Of a stretch of DNA of 64,000 bases, positions 29,901 through 42,300 are shown piece by piece. The notes beneath the pieces were generated by a model, which was not told the DNA's origin, made no database searches, and saw only the letters and a program-made list of their open reading frames with translations. The first letter of the stretch is position 1. Each line of letters opens with the position of its first letter. Made by a program: the position numbers and the translations under genes. Source of the stretch: Mya arenaria (taxonomy: Eukaryota; Mollusca; Bivalvia; Myida; Myidae); contig NC_069135.1 in NCBI RefSeq assembly GCF_026914265.1, forward strand, positions 1,691,001 through 1,755,000, in the 5' to 3' direction.

Positions 29901-32900
29901 AAAACTTTGAAGGGATGTTGGTTATAACCTTAAATAACCCCATGGGCATGTTTGACAAACATCTCTTGTTTTCAGCTCATCTGAGCACAAAGTGCTCAGG
30001 GTAAGCTATTGTGATAGGGTGATCGTTCGTCGTTGTCTGTCATTCTTCAGTCATCATTTTCCTTCAAACAACTTCTCCTTAACTACTGGGACAATTGAAA
30101 CCAAACCACAGGAATGTTCCTTCAGTGGTCCTCTTTCAGATTCCTTCAATAAGAGTGGTTCCTTGCAAAACTCTGGCTAGTTACCACTATATGTCTATAT
30201 GGAAAACTTTGAAAATCTTCCCATCTGTGACCATATATCAAATTTCGTCACCCCATTGTGATTCATAAAAAACATGGCCACCATGGCTTGTTTCTTTATA
30301 TATATGTTTAATTATTTTGTTGCTTTTACCATCATTGAAGATATCAACTTCAAACTTCATCAACCTATTCACAGTAAAAATGTGCTCTTTTGTGACAGAT
30401 TATATAGCTCCAACTTGAATATTGTACGAGTTATAACCCTTTGTATTATTTTAAACAAATAGTTATTTTTTTATGTTTTTATGTGCCCGTTTAAAAAACA
30501 GGACATACTATAGCTTACCTGAGGCGTACGGATGGGCGGTGTCCAGTATGTTGTCCAATCAATAACTTTAGAACCCTCTGTCCAATCATGACCAAATTTG
30601 GTTACAATGTGTATGGGCAAAATACCTTCGATGGGTTGATTACTTGCCAAATCGCTGTAGTCTCCCGAGAATTATTGCACTTTAATTACAGAATTTACCT
30701 AATATTGCTCTTGTCCATTCAATAACTTTACAAGCATTTTTTTCCAATCATCACTAAATTTGATCAGAATGTGAATGGGCATAAAACATTGGTTGACGCG
30801 AAAGTGCTTTAGTCACCCAAGAGTTATTGCCCTTATATTTTATAAATGTCTAGAGCACCATTAAAATTTTACTTAGGTGAGCGATATAGAGCCATCTTGG
30901 CCCTCTTGTTTTTATGTTTAAACTCAATTATCTAGTTTTATAACATGTTGACTTTTAAATGTTTAACCATTTTTTAAATTATATTTTTCAGATTGTGGTA
31001 TTTATTGATACATTACTGCCCTATTTTTACTTCTCTCATTATGTCTGCAGGGAAAATAGATGTCTTGTACCTGGACAATACCTACTGTTCCCCACGGTGC
31101 ACATTCCCAACCAGAGAGGAAGTCACCGCCAATGTCATCAACATCATCGAATCTCATCCTAATCATGATATCCTGATTGCCATGAGAAACTTGGGGAAAG
31201 AAACCCTGCTCTCTGAGGTCGCTCTGCACTCCAAAGAGTGGATCTACGTGCCAGACAAATTCTACAAGACTCTAGAAATCATTGGTGCTCCTAATGTGTT
31301 TGATTGCAACAGCTCTGCTCATAGAATTAGAGTTGTTGAATTCTATAAAGTTAGTAAAAAGTTTGTTGAAAGGGAAAATGAGAGAGGTCCGACTATTGTC
31401 ATTATGCCTACCGCTATATATACGGGTATAGATGCAAAGCCATATGAAAACCTTGACTCTGTGTTTGTTGTGCCCTACTCAGACCACAGTTCTTACACTG
31501 AACTCATCGAGTTTGTTTCTCTGATTAGGCCAAATCAGATTATACCAGTGGTGAAGGCTGCAGCAAGAGGCCCATTTGGAATGAACATTTCTGACCGTGC
31601 TGACATGTCATGCTTCAAGAAGTTTATAGGAGATAACTGGAACAGAACTGTGCAAGTTCCCATGTCTGTCCAAGCTTACATGGCAAACAGGAACTTTCGC
31701 GCTACTCACATGGATACACAGAAAGGGTTGAAAAGGAAGTCGAAATGTAATGCTCCAAGTATCTCAAGTAAGAAAGTGAAACGAGGAGTCATTTATGACA
31801 GTCCAAAGGGGAAATGTGCCAGTTTTGCTTCGGACGGACAATCCACTGACACTAACAAAGAAAATAAGATGGTTTGTGCTAATGACAGTGAACAGCTGGA
31901 ACTTGAGAAACTTTCTGCTAAGAAAGTTTTATATACAGGCTCTGTGAAAAGAATTGGGAAATGTGATGCATCCGTCAGTGATATTGATGATATTGAAAGT
32001 GAAGTTTATACAGTCAAGGACAGTTCACTACCACCCCAAGCAAAAGAGAATTTCAATACCAAGGAAAATGAAAAACAGAACAAGGATGACAAAAGCATTT
32101 GTGAGAAAATGTATTTTGAAATGCCAGAGTCCCAAGGGTTTGACTTTCACAATCAATCCTCTGGTTTTGAAGAGATCCATGCTGTGTTAGATACAACCTG
32201 TAATGCCTCTGTCGCTACTGAGAAAATCAAAGATGGCACGTCACTGAAAGGAACACCTCAAAAAACTAGATCTGCAAAGGATCTTTTGGCTAAAGAAAAC
32301 GAGACCGCATTTGATAAAATGATAGGCTGTAAAACATATCCTGGGAGTCAGAAGAAGAAGTCAAGTGCAAAAATATGTGAAAATACAACAGGAGTTGAAA
32401 AAGTGGCAGACTGGCTGATTTCTTCAACAGAGCATATGGGTGGTTATGTTGAAATGACCAATAGTGTGGAAAATGGTAAATCTCCTGAAGTGTTTCTAAC
32501 TCCAGCACAAACTCCAGTAGCTCACTGTGTCAATAATCCCGATGATTGGAAATCAGCACTGGAAAGTCCTGCTCAGGAAGATGGAGAGAAGATCATCATG
32601 AAAGATAAGTTGAATGAAAACAAAAAACCAGATGAATGTTCAGGCAGTGTGGAAAAGTCTTATGGAGTGAATGAAAAAGAAAATAGCAATGAAGAGTCAC
32701 AGTCTTTGTTTGTAAATGAGCACACAATGGGGAATATTGGAACGGGAAGACATCCAAGAGGGGCACTGCAGTCATGGTCAACCAGAAGTCAGTCAGTTGG
32801 AAATAAAGTAAAGCCATCATCAGTATCGGATTATGTTAGAAAATTAAGCTTTCAATCTAACAGTGATAAAAATTGTAGTAAAGTTCATAGAAAGAGCAAT

Positions 32901-33608
32901 ATATCAGACAGTCAGGAGATTACAGATAAAAACATCTTTGATTCAAATGATGTAAGAATAATTGAGACATCCAATGAAAAGTCAAAATTAGACAGAACGG
33001 AGAAGTCAAAAGGATCGTTGAAAGTTGATAAAGGGAAGTCAAAAGCTTGTGGAAGACAGAAAGATTCTGTAGTTGAGAACGATATCTTGACATCTGTTGA
33101 AGAGCCAGTAGTTCACATTTCACAGAGCTCAAACATCAGCAAAATAAGTGAGTCCACTCTTTCTCCAAACATTGTCTTGTCAAGTGAGGCGAGAGAGGCC
33201 TACCAGAAGGGTGCCAAAGGTGATGTCATTGTTGTGGATCCAGAAGGCCGGAATCGGTGTAACCCCAAAAGTGTTGGATTGGACACATTTCTGCTTATGG
33301 ATGACAGTAATGATGATGATTTTGTTGTAGCAGTGGAAAACTGTGAAAAAGGTAATAATCAGAAACTGAAGGCCGTGGAACAGACAGATATAAGGGAGTC
33401 GGAGGACATTGATATAACTGACCAATCCATTGACACCATGGATATAGATAGTTTGAAGTCCAATCCTTCCTGGTGTCAAAAATGTGAACTAGATATATTG
33501 ATAACGGTCCTGACCAGAGAAACAGAACTTCGAAATAAAGTCAAATATGCAAAGGCTCAGCTTTGTGATCCTAAATCCTTTATTGTTAAAGGAATAAGAA
33601 AGCACTGA
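26928..33608 (+). CDS. DCLRE1B: 5' exonuclease Apollo (SNM1B), metallo-beta-lactamase/beta-CASP family
   Basis: Coding exons 26928-27042, 27714-27817, 29338-29530 and 31051-33608 join in phase to give 989 residues. Apollo is a 5'-3' DNA exonuclease that protects telomere ends and helps repair interstrand crosslinks. The N-terminus [19 protein letters not shown] is close to human Apollo. Metal-binding motifs are present: HLHGDH (31-36), DANHCPG with His99, and HTGDFR with Asp120. The beta-CASP part shows LDNTYC (Asp146), NLGKE and PYSDHSSY (His283). After about residue 360 come a bipartite nuclear signal (KRK 365-367, KKVKR 378-382) and a long, polar, Ser/Lys/Glu-rich tail. Human Apollo has 532 residues, so the tail is about 450 longer and lies wholly in the last exon. 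VFLTP (618-622) resembles the YLLTP motif by which human Apollo binds TRF2, but lacks the leading aromatic residue. Introns 2 and 3 carry repeat elements. Confidence 0.95.
28328..29255. mobile_element. Non-autonomous element with a 157-bp tandem core (Pearl/Helentron-like) in DCLRE1B intron 2
   Basis: About 4.5 head-to-tail copies of a 157-bp unit: AACTTGAAAC starts at 28451, 28608, 28765 and 28922, and a decayed copy at 29078. They are preceded by a GGCGGCGTCGG-rich microsatellite-like stretch (28366-28400). Short inverted sequences lie near the ends, GTGTTGCCTGA (28328-28338) against TCAGGCGACAC (29217-29227), with one mismatch. The right end reads CGCGGAGTTCTAGTT. A repeat core between unique flanks with a CTAGT-like end fits the oyster Pearl/HINE type of rolling-circle-derived elements; this is family knowledge from memory, not a match I could run. 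Confidence 0.7.
29974..30910. mobile_element. Nested bivalve repeat elements in DCLRE1B intron 3
   Basis: The outer element starts CAGCTCATC with a perfect hairpin TGAGCAC-AAA-GTGCTCA (29982-29998) and ends GAGCCATCTTGGCCCTCTTG (30890-30909). I recognise both ends from memory as those of a very common bivalve repeat. Inside it, from about 30480, a second element starts TGTGCCCGTTTAAAAAACAG + GACATA, itself a near-palindrome. It holds two diverged copies of a core with the phrases TCAATAACTTTA (30566, 30720), CAATCATGACCAAATTTG / CAATCATCACTAAATTTGAT and AATGTGTATGGGCA / AATGTGAATGGGCA. No coding content. Confidence 0.6.
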
Positions 33609-33652
33609 TGTGTTCATATATACACTGCAATATGCTTTATTTCAATAATTAT

Positions 33653-34736
33653 ACAGTACCATGTGTAGAGGTTGAAGTGAATGGTTCAACATTGTACAGT
33701 ACCGTATGTAATGGTTGAAGTGAATGGTTCAACATTGTACAGTACCGTATGTAATGGTTGAAGTGAATGGTTCAACATTGTACAGTACCGTATGTAATGG
33801 TTGAAGTGAATGGTTCAACATTGTACAGTACTGTATGTAATGGTTGAAGTGAATGGTTCAACATTGTACAGTACTGTATGTAATGGTTGAAGTGAATGGT
33901 TCAACATTGTACAGTACCGTATGTAATGGTTGAAGTGAATGGTTCAACATTGTACAGTACTGTATGTAATGGTTGAAGTGAATGGTTCAACATTGTACAG
34001 TACTGTATGTAATGGTTGAAGTGAATGGTTAAACATTTCACAGTACCATATGTAATGGTTTAATTGAATGGTTCAACATTGTACAGTACTGTATGTAATG
34101 GTTGAAGTGAATGGTTCAACATTGTGCAGTACTGTATGTAATGGTTGAAGTGAATGGTTCAACATTGTACAGTACCGTATGTAATGGTTGAAGTGAATGG
34201 TTCAACATTGTGCAGTACCGTATGTAATGGTTGAAGTGATTGGTTCAACATTGTGCAGTACCGTATGTAATGGTTGAAGTGATTGGTTCAACATTGTACA
34301 GTACCGTATGTAATGGTTGAAGTGAATGGTTCAACATTGTACAGTACCGTATGTAATGGTTGAAGTGATTGGTTCAACATTGTACAGTACCGTATGTAAT
34401 GGTTGAAGTGAATGGTTCAACATTGTACAGTACTGTATGTTATGGTTGAAGTGAATGGTTCAACATTGTACAGTACTGTATGTAATGGTTGAAGTGAATG
34501 GTTCGACATTTCACAGTACCATATGTAATGGTTGAAGAGAATGGTTCAACATTGTACAGTACTGTATTTAATGGTTGAAATGAATGGTTCAACATTTCAC
34601 AATACTGTATGTCATAGTTGAAGTGAATGGGTAAACATTCCACAATAATTTATATCTTGGTTAAAGTGAATGGTAAAATAATGTACAGTATCACATATAC
34701 ATGAAATGGTTGAAGTGAATGGTAAAACATTGTACA
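33653..34736. repeat. 43-bp minisatellite (about 25 copies) after the DCLRE1B stop codon
   Basis: The unit is AGTACCGTATGTAATGGTTG followed by AAGTGAATGGTTCAACATTG + TAC, exactly 43 bp in the regular part; copies decay from about 34500 on. Each unit holds an inverted pair GTTGAA / TTCAAC around GTGAATGG. With a bulged G the stem extends to AAT(G)GTTGAA / TTCAACATT. The array starts 44 bp after the stop. The first canonical poly(A) signal is at 35183-35188, so the whole array is probably transcribed in the 3' UTR. Confidence 0.93.
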
Positions 34737-35182
34737 TATGACACAGGACAGCATATATAAAAAAGGGTAATCTTATTGTTGGAATGAAAATACATTACAT
34801 AAAAATACTCACTACAAGACAGGCCTTGAAACTATCCATGGAGTTCAAAATGTTCAACACAGTTAATTGAGTACCCACACATATCAAAGGCCTCTGCATA
34901 TTCACTTTTAAATCAATTCAAAATAGCAAGCACAGTTTGAACTGTAACTTGTTCATGTAAACAGCGTTGTTGGCAACTATACTATGTACAGCTGCAGAAT
35001 TTGCAATTGCTGAATGGTTCTAATATATGGTTTGAAATCAACTAAATTGATTCAATGTAAACATGATTTTGTATAAGTTTTGCATTCATTGAAATGTGTT
35101 ACTTTTTCATTAAAATCTTGTTGTACAGACATTGTAAATTCATTTATGTGCCATGTTAACATGTTAACATTATTATGATGAT

Positions 35183-35188
35183 AATAAA
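35183..35188 (+). terminator. Probable poly(A) signal of DCLRE1B
   Basis: AATAAA followed within 20 bp by a GT-rich stretch (TTTGTTGTTGCTTG). It is the first such signal after the stop codon at 33606-33608. Its use implies a 3' UTR of about 1.6 kb that includes the 43-bp array. Confidence 0.5.
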
Positions 35189-35952
35189 TTTGTTAAATGC
35201 CTTTGTTGTTGCTTGTCCATCAGTTTTGAAATTCGGATCAGGCCATGGCAGTAGCATCCTTACGTAGAAGTTGAAGCTTAATTTTATCATACTGCAAGAT
35301 GATAAGTAAATGTCCATTATGTTGCAAGATGATACAGGTTGTAGAAATGGTAAAACAAATCATTGACTACGAACTAATCGGATAAACAATACTAGATTCA
35401 AGTATCAAGTTGCAGGAATCTTCATTTCAAGTTGGGGGTAACAAGAAACATTAGAGCAATGAGGTATTTTCCTACTACTGTAAAAGTGAAATGTTTTCTT
35501 CCTGACTGATTTTCATAGCTACTCTTTTATTTTGTGCAATTTCAGCGTAATTAACGACATCTGTAATAGAAGATGAGGCATTTTTTTAATGCTATTTTGT
35601 AGGGGAGGCTACTGCATGTAGTGCTGTTTATGATTAAGTCAGAGCTACCTCCCTTACATTGAAGCCCAATTCGGAAGTCCTCTAGTTTCTCCCAAACAAA
35701 TCACGTTCAGGTTGAAGAAGATGTTTGTCACATTTCAATATACAGTAATCTATCAAGCCGTTTGTATACTATTTTCAGATCTACATTATGTATAGCATTG
35801 CATGTTTTCAACACCAGTTAATAATGTTGGAATTACCACCTCGATTGAAAAGATTTATGTTCGAATATTTGTTTACAAATAAATAAGAATTATCTCCCCT
35901 GCACTGGCTGCAGAGGCTGCACACTGTCAATACATCATCAAGTCTTAAATAT

Positions 35953-35996
35953 TTTAGACGTGTTCTACGGGATTCTTCTAATCCCTAACGTCTAAA
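35953..35996. other. 44-bp near-perfect hairpin
   Basis: TTTAGACGT (35953-35961) pairs with ACGTCTAAA (35988-35996). Inside, GGGATT (35969-35974) pairs with AATCCC (35980-35985) around a 5-nt loop, with an unequal internal loop (7 and 2 nt) between the stems. It lies just beyond a minus-strand AATAAA at 36029-36034. It might be an RNA structure, a tiny mobile-element end or a cruciform site. Confidence 0.6.
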
Positions 35997-36028
35997 CGGG
36001 TTTGTGCAAAGGCAGGTTAATATACTTC

Positions 36029-36335
36029 TTTATTGAAATAACATTAAATATTTAAAACAAAATGATATCACATGTATGCAAATATGTACAGTATCCTGGG
36101 TTGGTAAAGGGGCCATTCTCCATATTGTTGGGACTTGGGTAGCGGGTCGAGTGAGCAATGCGGCGAGGAAATCCGAATGATATTCAGGTTGTGATAAAAT
36201 TTGATTGGATAACTCGATTTCTTGAAGAGTCAATTTTTCACCACACTTAATGTCATTTTGGCAGTCACGCATTGGTCGAAATTTACACAAGCCCGCAAGC
36301 CCTGCACTGGTAAAATGTCTTTCGGGCTTGCTCAA
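36029..36335 (-). other. Possible 3' end of a minus-strand transcript (ORF plus poly(A) signal), doubtful
   Basis: A 101-codon minus-strand ORF (36030-36335) ends in a TAA that overlaps a canonical AATAAA (36029-36034). The middle part has balanced composition (CKFRPMRDCQNDIKCGEKLT...). No family is recognised and no clear acceptor was found, so this may be a terminal exon, a pseudogene or part of a repeat. Confidence 0.2.
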
Positions 36336-39300
36336 ATTCTGAATTTTATATAGTAGGGCTTGTTAAAAAATTTGATGCCAAGCATAAGTATAAGAATTCA
36401 GGCTTGTTAATCCAAAAGTCTAATTTCGATGACTACCGTCCCTAGGAAAATCCTCAACCCCCAAAGGCTTCTGCCTTAGGAAGAAAGGGGACAAAGAGAA
36501 AGCTCACTGTAGAAGCTACATGGAGAAATATGAGGCCATAATGGCTATTTAAGGTGGATGCAAAACTAAAAATAAAAATTCAGGCGACTTGGCATTCTGC
36601 AGAGTATGCAAATGACCAAAGAAGAGCCAGTGACATCTATATTTTTTTCGTTGCGTACTTAAATCTGAAAAGAACATGGCATTGTCATACTATCTAATGT
36701 GTAATGTTGCAAACAGAACAATATGGGTATGGCTACTATGTCGAATGAATACTCTGTAGCAGAGATTACATAGGTAAATAACTGAAAGTATTTAACAAAT
36801 CAAAGAAAAATACACATTTTGTTAGCATTCCCGCTTGGCTCAATATTCATGGGGCTCAAAGTATTTTTGCTGGTCCCTGGAATATCAGGTTTCGACTGTG
36901 TATCAATTTTGTGATATATGAACATAAAAACCAATCAGATGGCCCCATACTTTGGAGTTTTAATCATGATATAAAGCCTTATTCACATATCCTATGACTT
37001 TGTATAATATCATAATAAAGGTATTTCAATGAACTCTTAAGCAATGACTGAAAGGATTTTTGCTATCCTAAAAATCATCTCTATACTAGCATTTAATGTT
37101 ATGTAGTGTATTCTGTGATAGTTGTATTCACAAATTGTATTTGAACATGTCCAATATCAAATAACATCTTCCAATCCAACCTGATGTAAATCACCATTAA
37201 CATTTAAGACATAACACTCTTTCTTTTTCTTCAAATAATGAATGGATGAACTATTTACAACATAACATTTTCCAAACTTGTTTTATATTTCTGAAAGACA
37301 ATGTCTTAGATGAATGAAGGCAGCAATTGCAGGCAGATGTTTGCAAGGATTAACTTTTACTGGTGGTAATACCATATCATTTATAATAACTTAAAGATAC
37401 GGTAAAAGGATCTGTCTGTCTATATACGATATTCATGCCTTAGGCTATTGTAATGTCAGCCTCTTATGTCATTAAAAGTTTGAAATATTGGCCTTTTATT
37501 GTAAAACAGCGTTTAACTTAAACAAGTTGTTTTGACATGATGAATGTTAGATTTGAACATTTTGTAGATGTTCATAATGATATAGCCAAACTGTTATACT
37601 GTGTTTGACCGATTGAACCGGACTGTTTCAGATATCCATTCAATTAGACGGTAGCTTAAGCGGCCTTATATGGTTGATACAAGAAGACGGGACATTGTGT
37701 TAAACGTGGGTAAGCATACACACACATGGAGGACTGAGTACTGGATATCACTGTGAACATAGGAGCATGGTGTTGCATCTTGGAAGTACATTATAAGTCA
37801 GACCAGGTGGGTAAAGTGTGCTGTGCCCTACAATCTGGATTTAATTAATATTCATTCTGCCACATACTTTGAATTATTGACAAAAGTCACTTTGTCATTG
37901 TTTAAAAGAGTGCAGATCAATCGATATGTTAGTTATAGCTGATTAATTGATAATAGGTTGAAACCCAGTCTTTGTAATTTACTCACTGAACAAATGTTTG
38001 ATTGAACATTTTTTTATCAAATGCATGCAAATTTAATTCAGTGTATCGACTGAAATGAAGTCTATGAATTAATTATTATTAAAATGGATATGATATAATT
38101 TGCTGTCTTTTACTGTCTTTATGCACATATTTTGTCTTGAATCCATTATTTACACCAGGCTGTATCATAATAGTTAATACACCTGACAAAAGCTCTTTAC
38201 ATTTGAGGAAGGGACAATATCAGATCTTTCCATCCTTTGATTGTGAGGGTTTTCTCTTTAAGTTAAGTGCATTGTTTAAGTCTTTTATCTCCAAACAAAT
38301 GTTTGGCAAACTGGATAAATGCAAGTGGGTCCCAATGCTTTCATGGATTAGATACAGTGCTAAGGTTTCAATTTCTGATATGCAAACTTAGATTTATCTG
38401 TCTGCAGGATTTATTGAATGGTGAGGTTTGAAATTCGGCACAATAGTTGACTGTCACATTGTCAGTTAGGGTTAGGGCATCTGTAAACTGTACAACAAAA
38501 CCTTCTTTATGTCTGAAATTTCATTAAAAAACTGGATGAAATTGGTAACAAAATATTTGGATCGTCTTGTCATAACAGCTTTAGGTCTTGCACGCTACAA
38601 GACATGGCAAACTTCTAAAGGTGTGGAAGATTGGCATGCATTCAGAAGTTTTGAAACCTGAACTGTTGTGGAGCAATCAGGTATTAATGGTGGTATTATT
38701 GAGATGGAAAAATATCTACTTTTAATGTAAATATTTATATCAGACAGCTTATTACTGAGTTGTTAGGATATTTACTGATGTGTTTACCAGCTTCATCAAA
38801 ATATTTTAAACCCTGTAAAACACTAAAACACAGCTTCAGTCACTAGTAAGTGTGTTGGAATGTGAATCAGTTGACCTTTTGAAAAAGCAGAAAAACTAAC
38901 ACAAACTTCTCAAGTGCTCTTCTTTAATTTACAGGTTATTAAAGACTCGCTCTTGTTTGTTTAGATAAAATTCCGCTGAGGGCCCACGTTACTGTTTGAC
39001 TTTACTCTTACTTGTACAAATACCATACAAAATGGCCTTTGAATAAAAAAACAAGTAATGAGTTATTTATAAATACTCATTAAAATGTCGAAATATATCA
39101 TTTTACAATAGTTTGAATATTTATGTAAAAATATAATCCTGCACAGAAAATTTCCTGTCTTGATATTTTATTTATGAATACTTGGTATTACATTGATAAT
39201 TGTAATGGTACAAGTGACATCATGTATGATTTGTGTGTGTGTATGAGAAGAGGGGGCTTGGTTAAAGGTCTTATCAGCATGTATGAAAATGAAATTCCTG

Positions 39301-42300
39301 TGTCCCTCTCAGTGGCTTGGTCATGGCTATTTTATCTCAGTGACAGGGTCAGCGTCATTATCCCCTGACTGATTAATGACCATCTATGGACAATCTTGCA
39401 TTTAGATGGCCATATGATAGTGGCTTATTTATGATTAATAAACTTACTGCTTTCATAGTGAATAAGGCAGTCGACTGGTATTGTGAATTATTCCCTATCT
39501 ATTACTCTACATACAATGTAAAGGTCAGTGACATGGTTGTGAACTATGGTCAGCTCCTATTCCTAACTTGCTTTCGTTCCAATAAAACAGAGAGTATACT
39601 GTTTGACAATGTTGGCAATAAAATGTGAAAAATAGACAAAAGATATATGCATAAAAACAAGCAATCACGGCAGAATTGAAAAGCTTATACAGTAAGATTA
39701 ACACATGTATACAAGAAACTCTGAGTGGGTTGGTCATTATTTCCCCTTTCTTTCAAATTTTCTGTTTGTCAAAGAAAAATTAATGAGGAATCACCATAAG
39801 GTCTTGCCATCAAAAACAACTTTGACCTTATCCATAACTGAAACCTGGTCAAGATATGATCATTCAACTTGGTAAACTTGTCAATGTTATGAGTGACAAT
39901 TTGTAAAGCAAGTCCCATAACTCTCTCTCTCTCTCTCTCTGGTGATTGTTGAACATGCCTATTGATTGACAGAGAAAAACCAGCCTGCATTGTCATCTAC
40001 TTCCATTGTTCCAGATTCATTGTATACTGAACACAATGTTCTGAGAGGCCCACACAGCTGAAGTTTGCCATGCATGGACAGCTGTCTGCAGAGACTTCCA
40101 GATGTTCCATGAAAATCTATCAAATGCTTTCAATATCATATTTACACTGATTTCTTAATGGATTAATTACATTATTACAAATACAAGTCATATGCTTTAA
40201 TTGATTTGTATCTCAATTTTAATTAAAAGTAAAATTTGAGTGGAATGTGTACATTTAACTGAACAGCAAATATTAAATTCATACTTGATTCAATTACAGG
40301 TGATTAATTAATAATGCAAATCGACTTTCTTGAATTACTAAGGTATTGATGTAAATAGAAACAAGTAATGTAAAGGCTACAGTATTGCCAATTCACCATT
40401 TGTTTGGCTGTTTGTGTTGTTAACATCAGTATTGGAGTTAGATAAAGCGAACAATGCTTAGCAAACAGTTCTCTCAATGGTGGGTGCAATAATACTTAAT
40501 GCACACTTTCCTTGATGTAGAAATATTTGTACATGACAGGTGACCCATTCTTGCAGGGAATGAAATAAGGAATCCTTGTAGGTGCTACACAATCAACAAA
40601 ATGCTGGTTGAGCTTGAAAAGAGCGGAAAGGTTTCAAACTTCATCATAATGTGTAAGAACAAGCCCTAATAACTCAAAAATTCTCAAATCAGAACTCGAT
40701 CTCAATCTCAACTCAATTTACCACATTTATAAAAGCATAGCATGATTTAAAATCTGGAATGTCATGTTTTATACTTTTTGAAAATGTATTTTCTCATAGA
40801 ATTTGTTGATATTTTAGTTCAAAGAAAGCTAATTCTAGAGCTGGCGAGATATGAAATACTTAACATTATAATTACAATCATTTTAATGGCATTGTGTAGC
40901 ATAAATAATTTGTAAAGTCTGCTTTATCATGTAGCTGTAAAGTACCGTGGCATGATACATGCTTGAAATATTTTATCAATCATCTTGATAAAGAAATTCT
41001 ATTATTAAAAGGGCACAAAGATCGATGTCCTAGCTGAACGACTGTAAATTCATTGGTCATCCATTTTCAAGCATACAGGCATTAATAATTTGATAGTAAT
41101 CATGTTTTACAAGATGAGGAAAAATAAAATGTACACTATATAAGTCTGAATGTGGATGTCAGTCATAAATTTAAAAACATTTTGTATAGCCATATAATCC
41201 TATCATGATTAGAGTGATTATGCAATCTAATCTCTGGACTTCCTGTGAAGTTTTGAATATGTTTGGAGGCCTTAATCTGACTTTATTGAAGTGTTTCTTG
41301 CTTTACAATTACAGGAAAGGCAGAAAAAGCTGTCAAGTTTTTGTCCAAATTTGGGATGCACTTTGAGAAAATATTGCACCTTTGATGCGGCCTCAGCAGG
41401 TTTTTGTCAAGGTCGTAGGAAATCTTTTGTCGAAATAGGGCTGTTTAAGATTAACAGTGGTCGTTTTTGTGCTAATCTGGGTTTTATAGTGAAGAACTGG
41501 CATTAAAATCAACCAGTGGACAATTTCGTGCCATAAAGTTTAGACCAGCAGTCTCCAGTTGTAAGCCTTTCAATGCCTCCAATTTGCTATGCTTTGTCTG
41601 AGCCTTTGAAATTTGTTTTATGTGTAAATTAAATATGGTACTCTTTATTGTATGTAAATCTACATGTATGAGAAAAGTGAAACAATACTTGGACATTTAT
41701 TCTTGTGGATGTTGAATAGGTAAGAGAAACACAGGTTAAACTGTGAAACATTGTCATGCAGATTGAAATTATTTTAATAATTGAATGCATTTCTTGGATA
41801 GGTTTCTTCTATTTTTTTCTGTGAAAAAAGTCAAGTATATTGTCACTGAGCCTCAGTTGGTCATGTGTCATGTGGAGGGATACAAACTCTAAGCAATTAC
41901 ACAACTGTTATTAATTAAATTAGCATGAACTTAGTACAATACATGTATATAATAATTTTGCAGCAAGGCCCAGTTTTGTTATTGTTATGTTCTTCCCCTT
42001 CATAAATTAAAAAAAAGATAAGCATGAACATTCAATTGCTAGACTCTTGTTTAATGAAGAGTTAGAATACCATGATGACTTTGTTAATTTACAGCTTTGA
42101 TACTCATTTAAACAGATCAATTTTTTTTCAGTGTCCAAAAAATTGAATTTTAAATAGACATATTGAGCTAACTATACAATTTTGAAGTTCTTATGCTAGT
42201 ATATATCACAGTTTATTTTCCTTATGTTGAACTTTGCATACTTGATTCATTATTGAGAGGTTGTCATTGTGGTATTATGCACCCTTAGGATAAGTGACTA

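Noticed and set aside
30993-31050. Upstream ATG extending the last DCLRE1B exon
   Set aside because: The acceptor CAG at 31048-31050 restores the conserved [11 protein letters not shown] junction; the earlier codons are intron read-through.
41291-41506. Plus-strand ORF after a good acceptor (AATTACAG) as a coding exon
   Set aside because: No suitable donor or stop context and no family resemblance.
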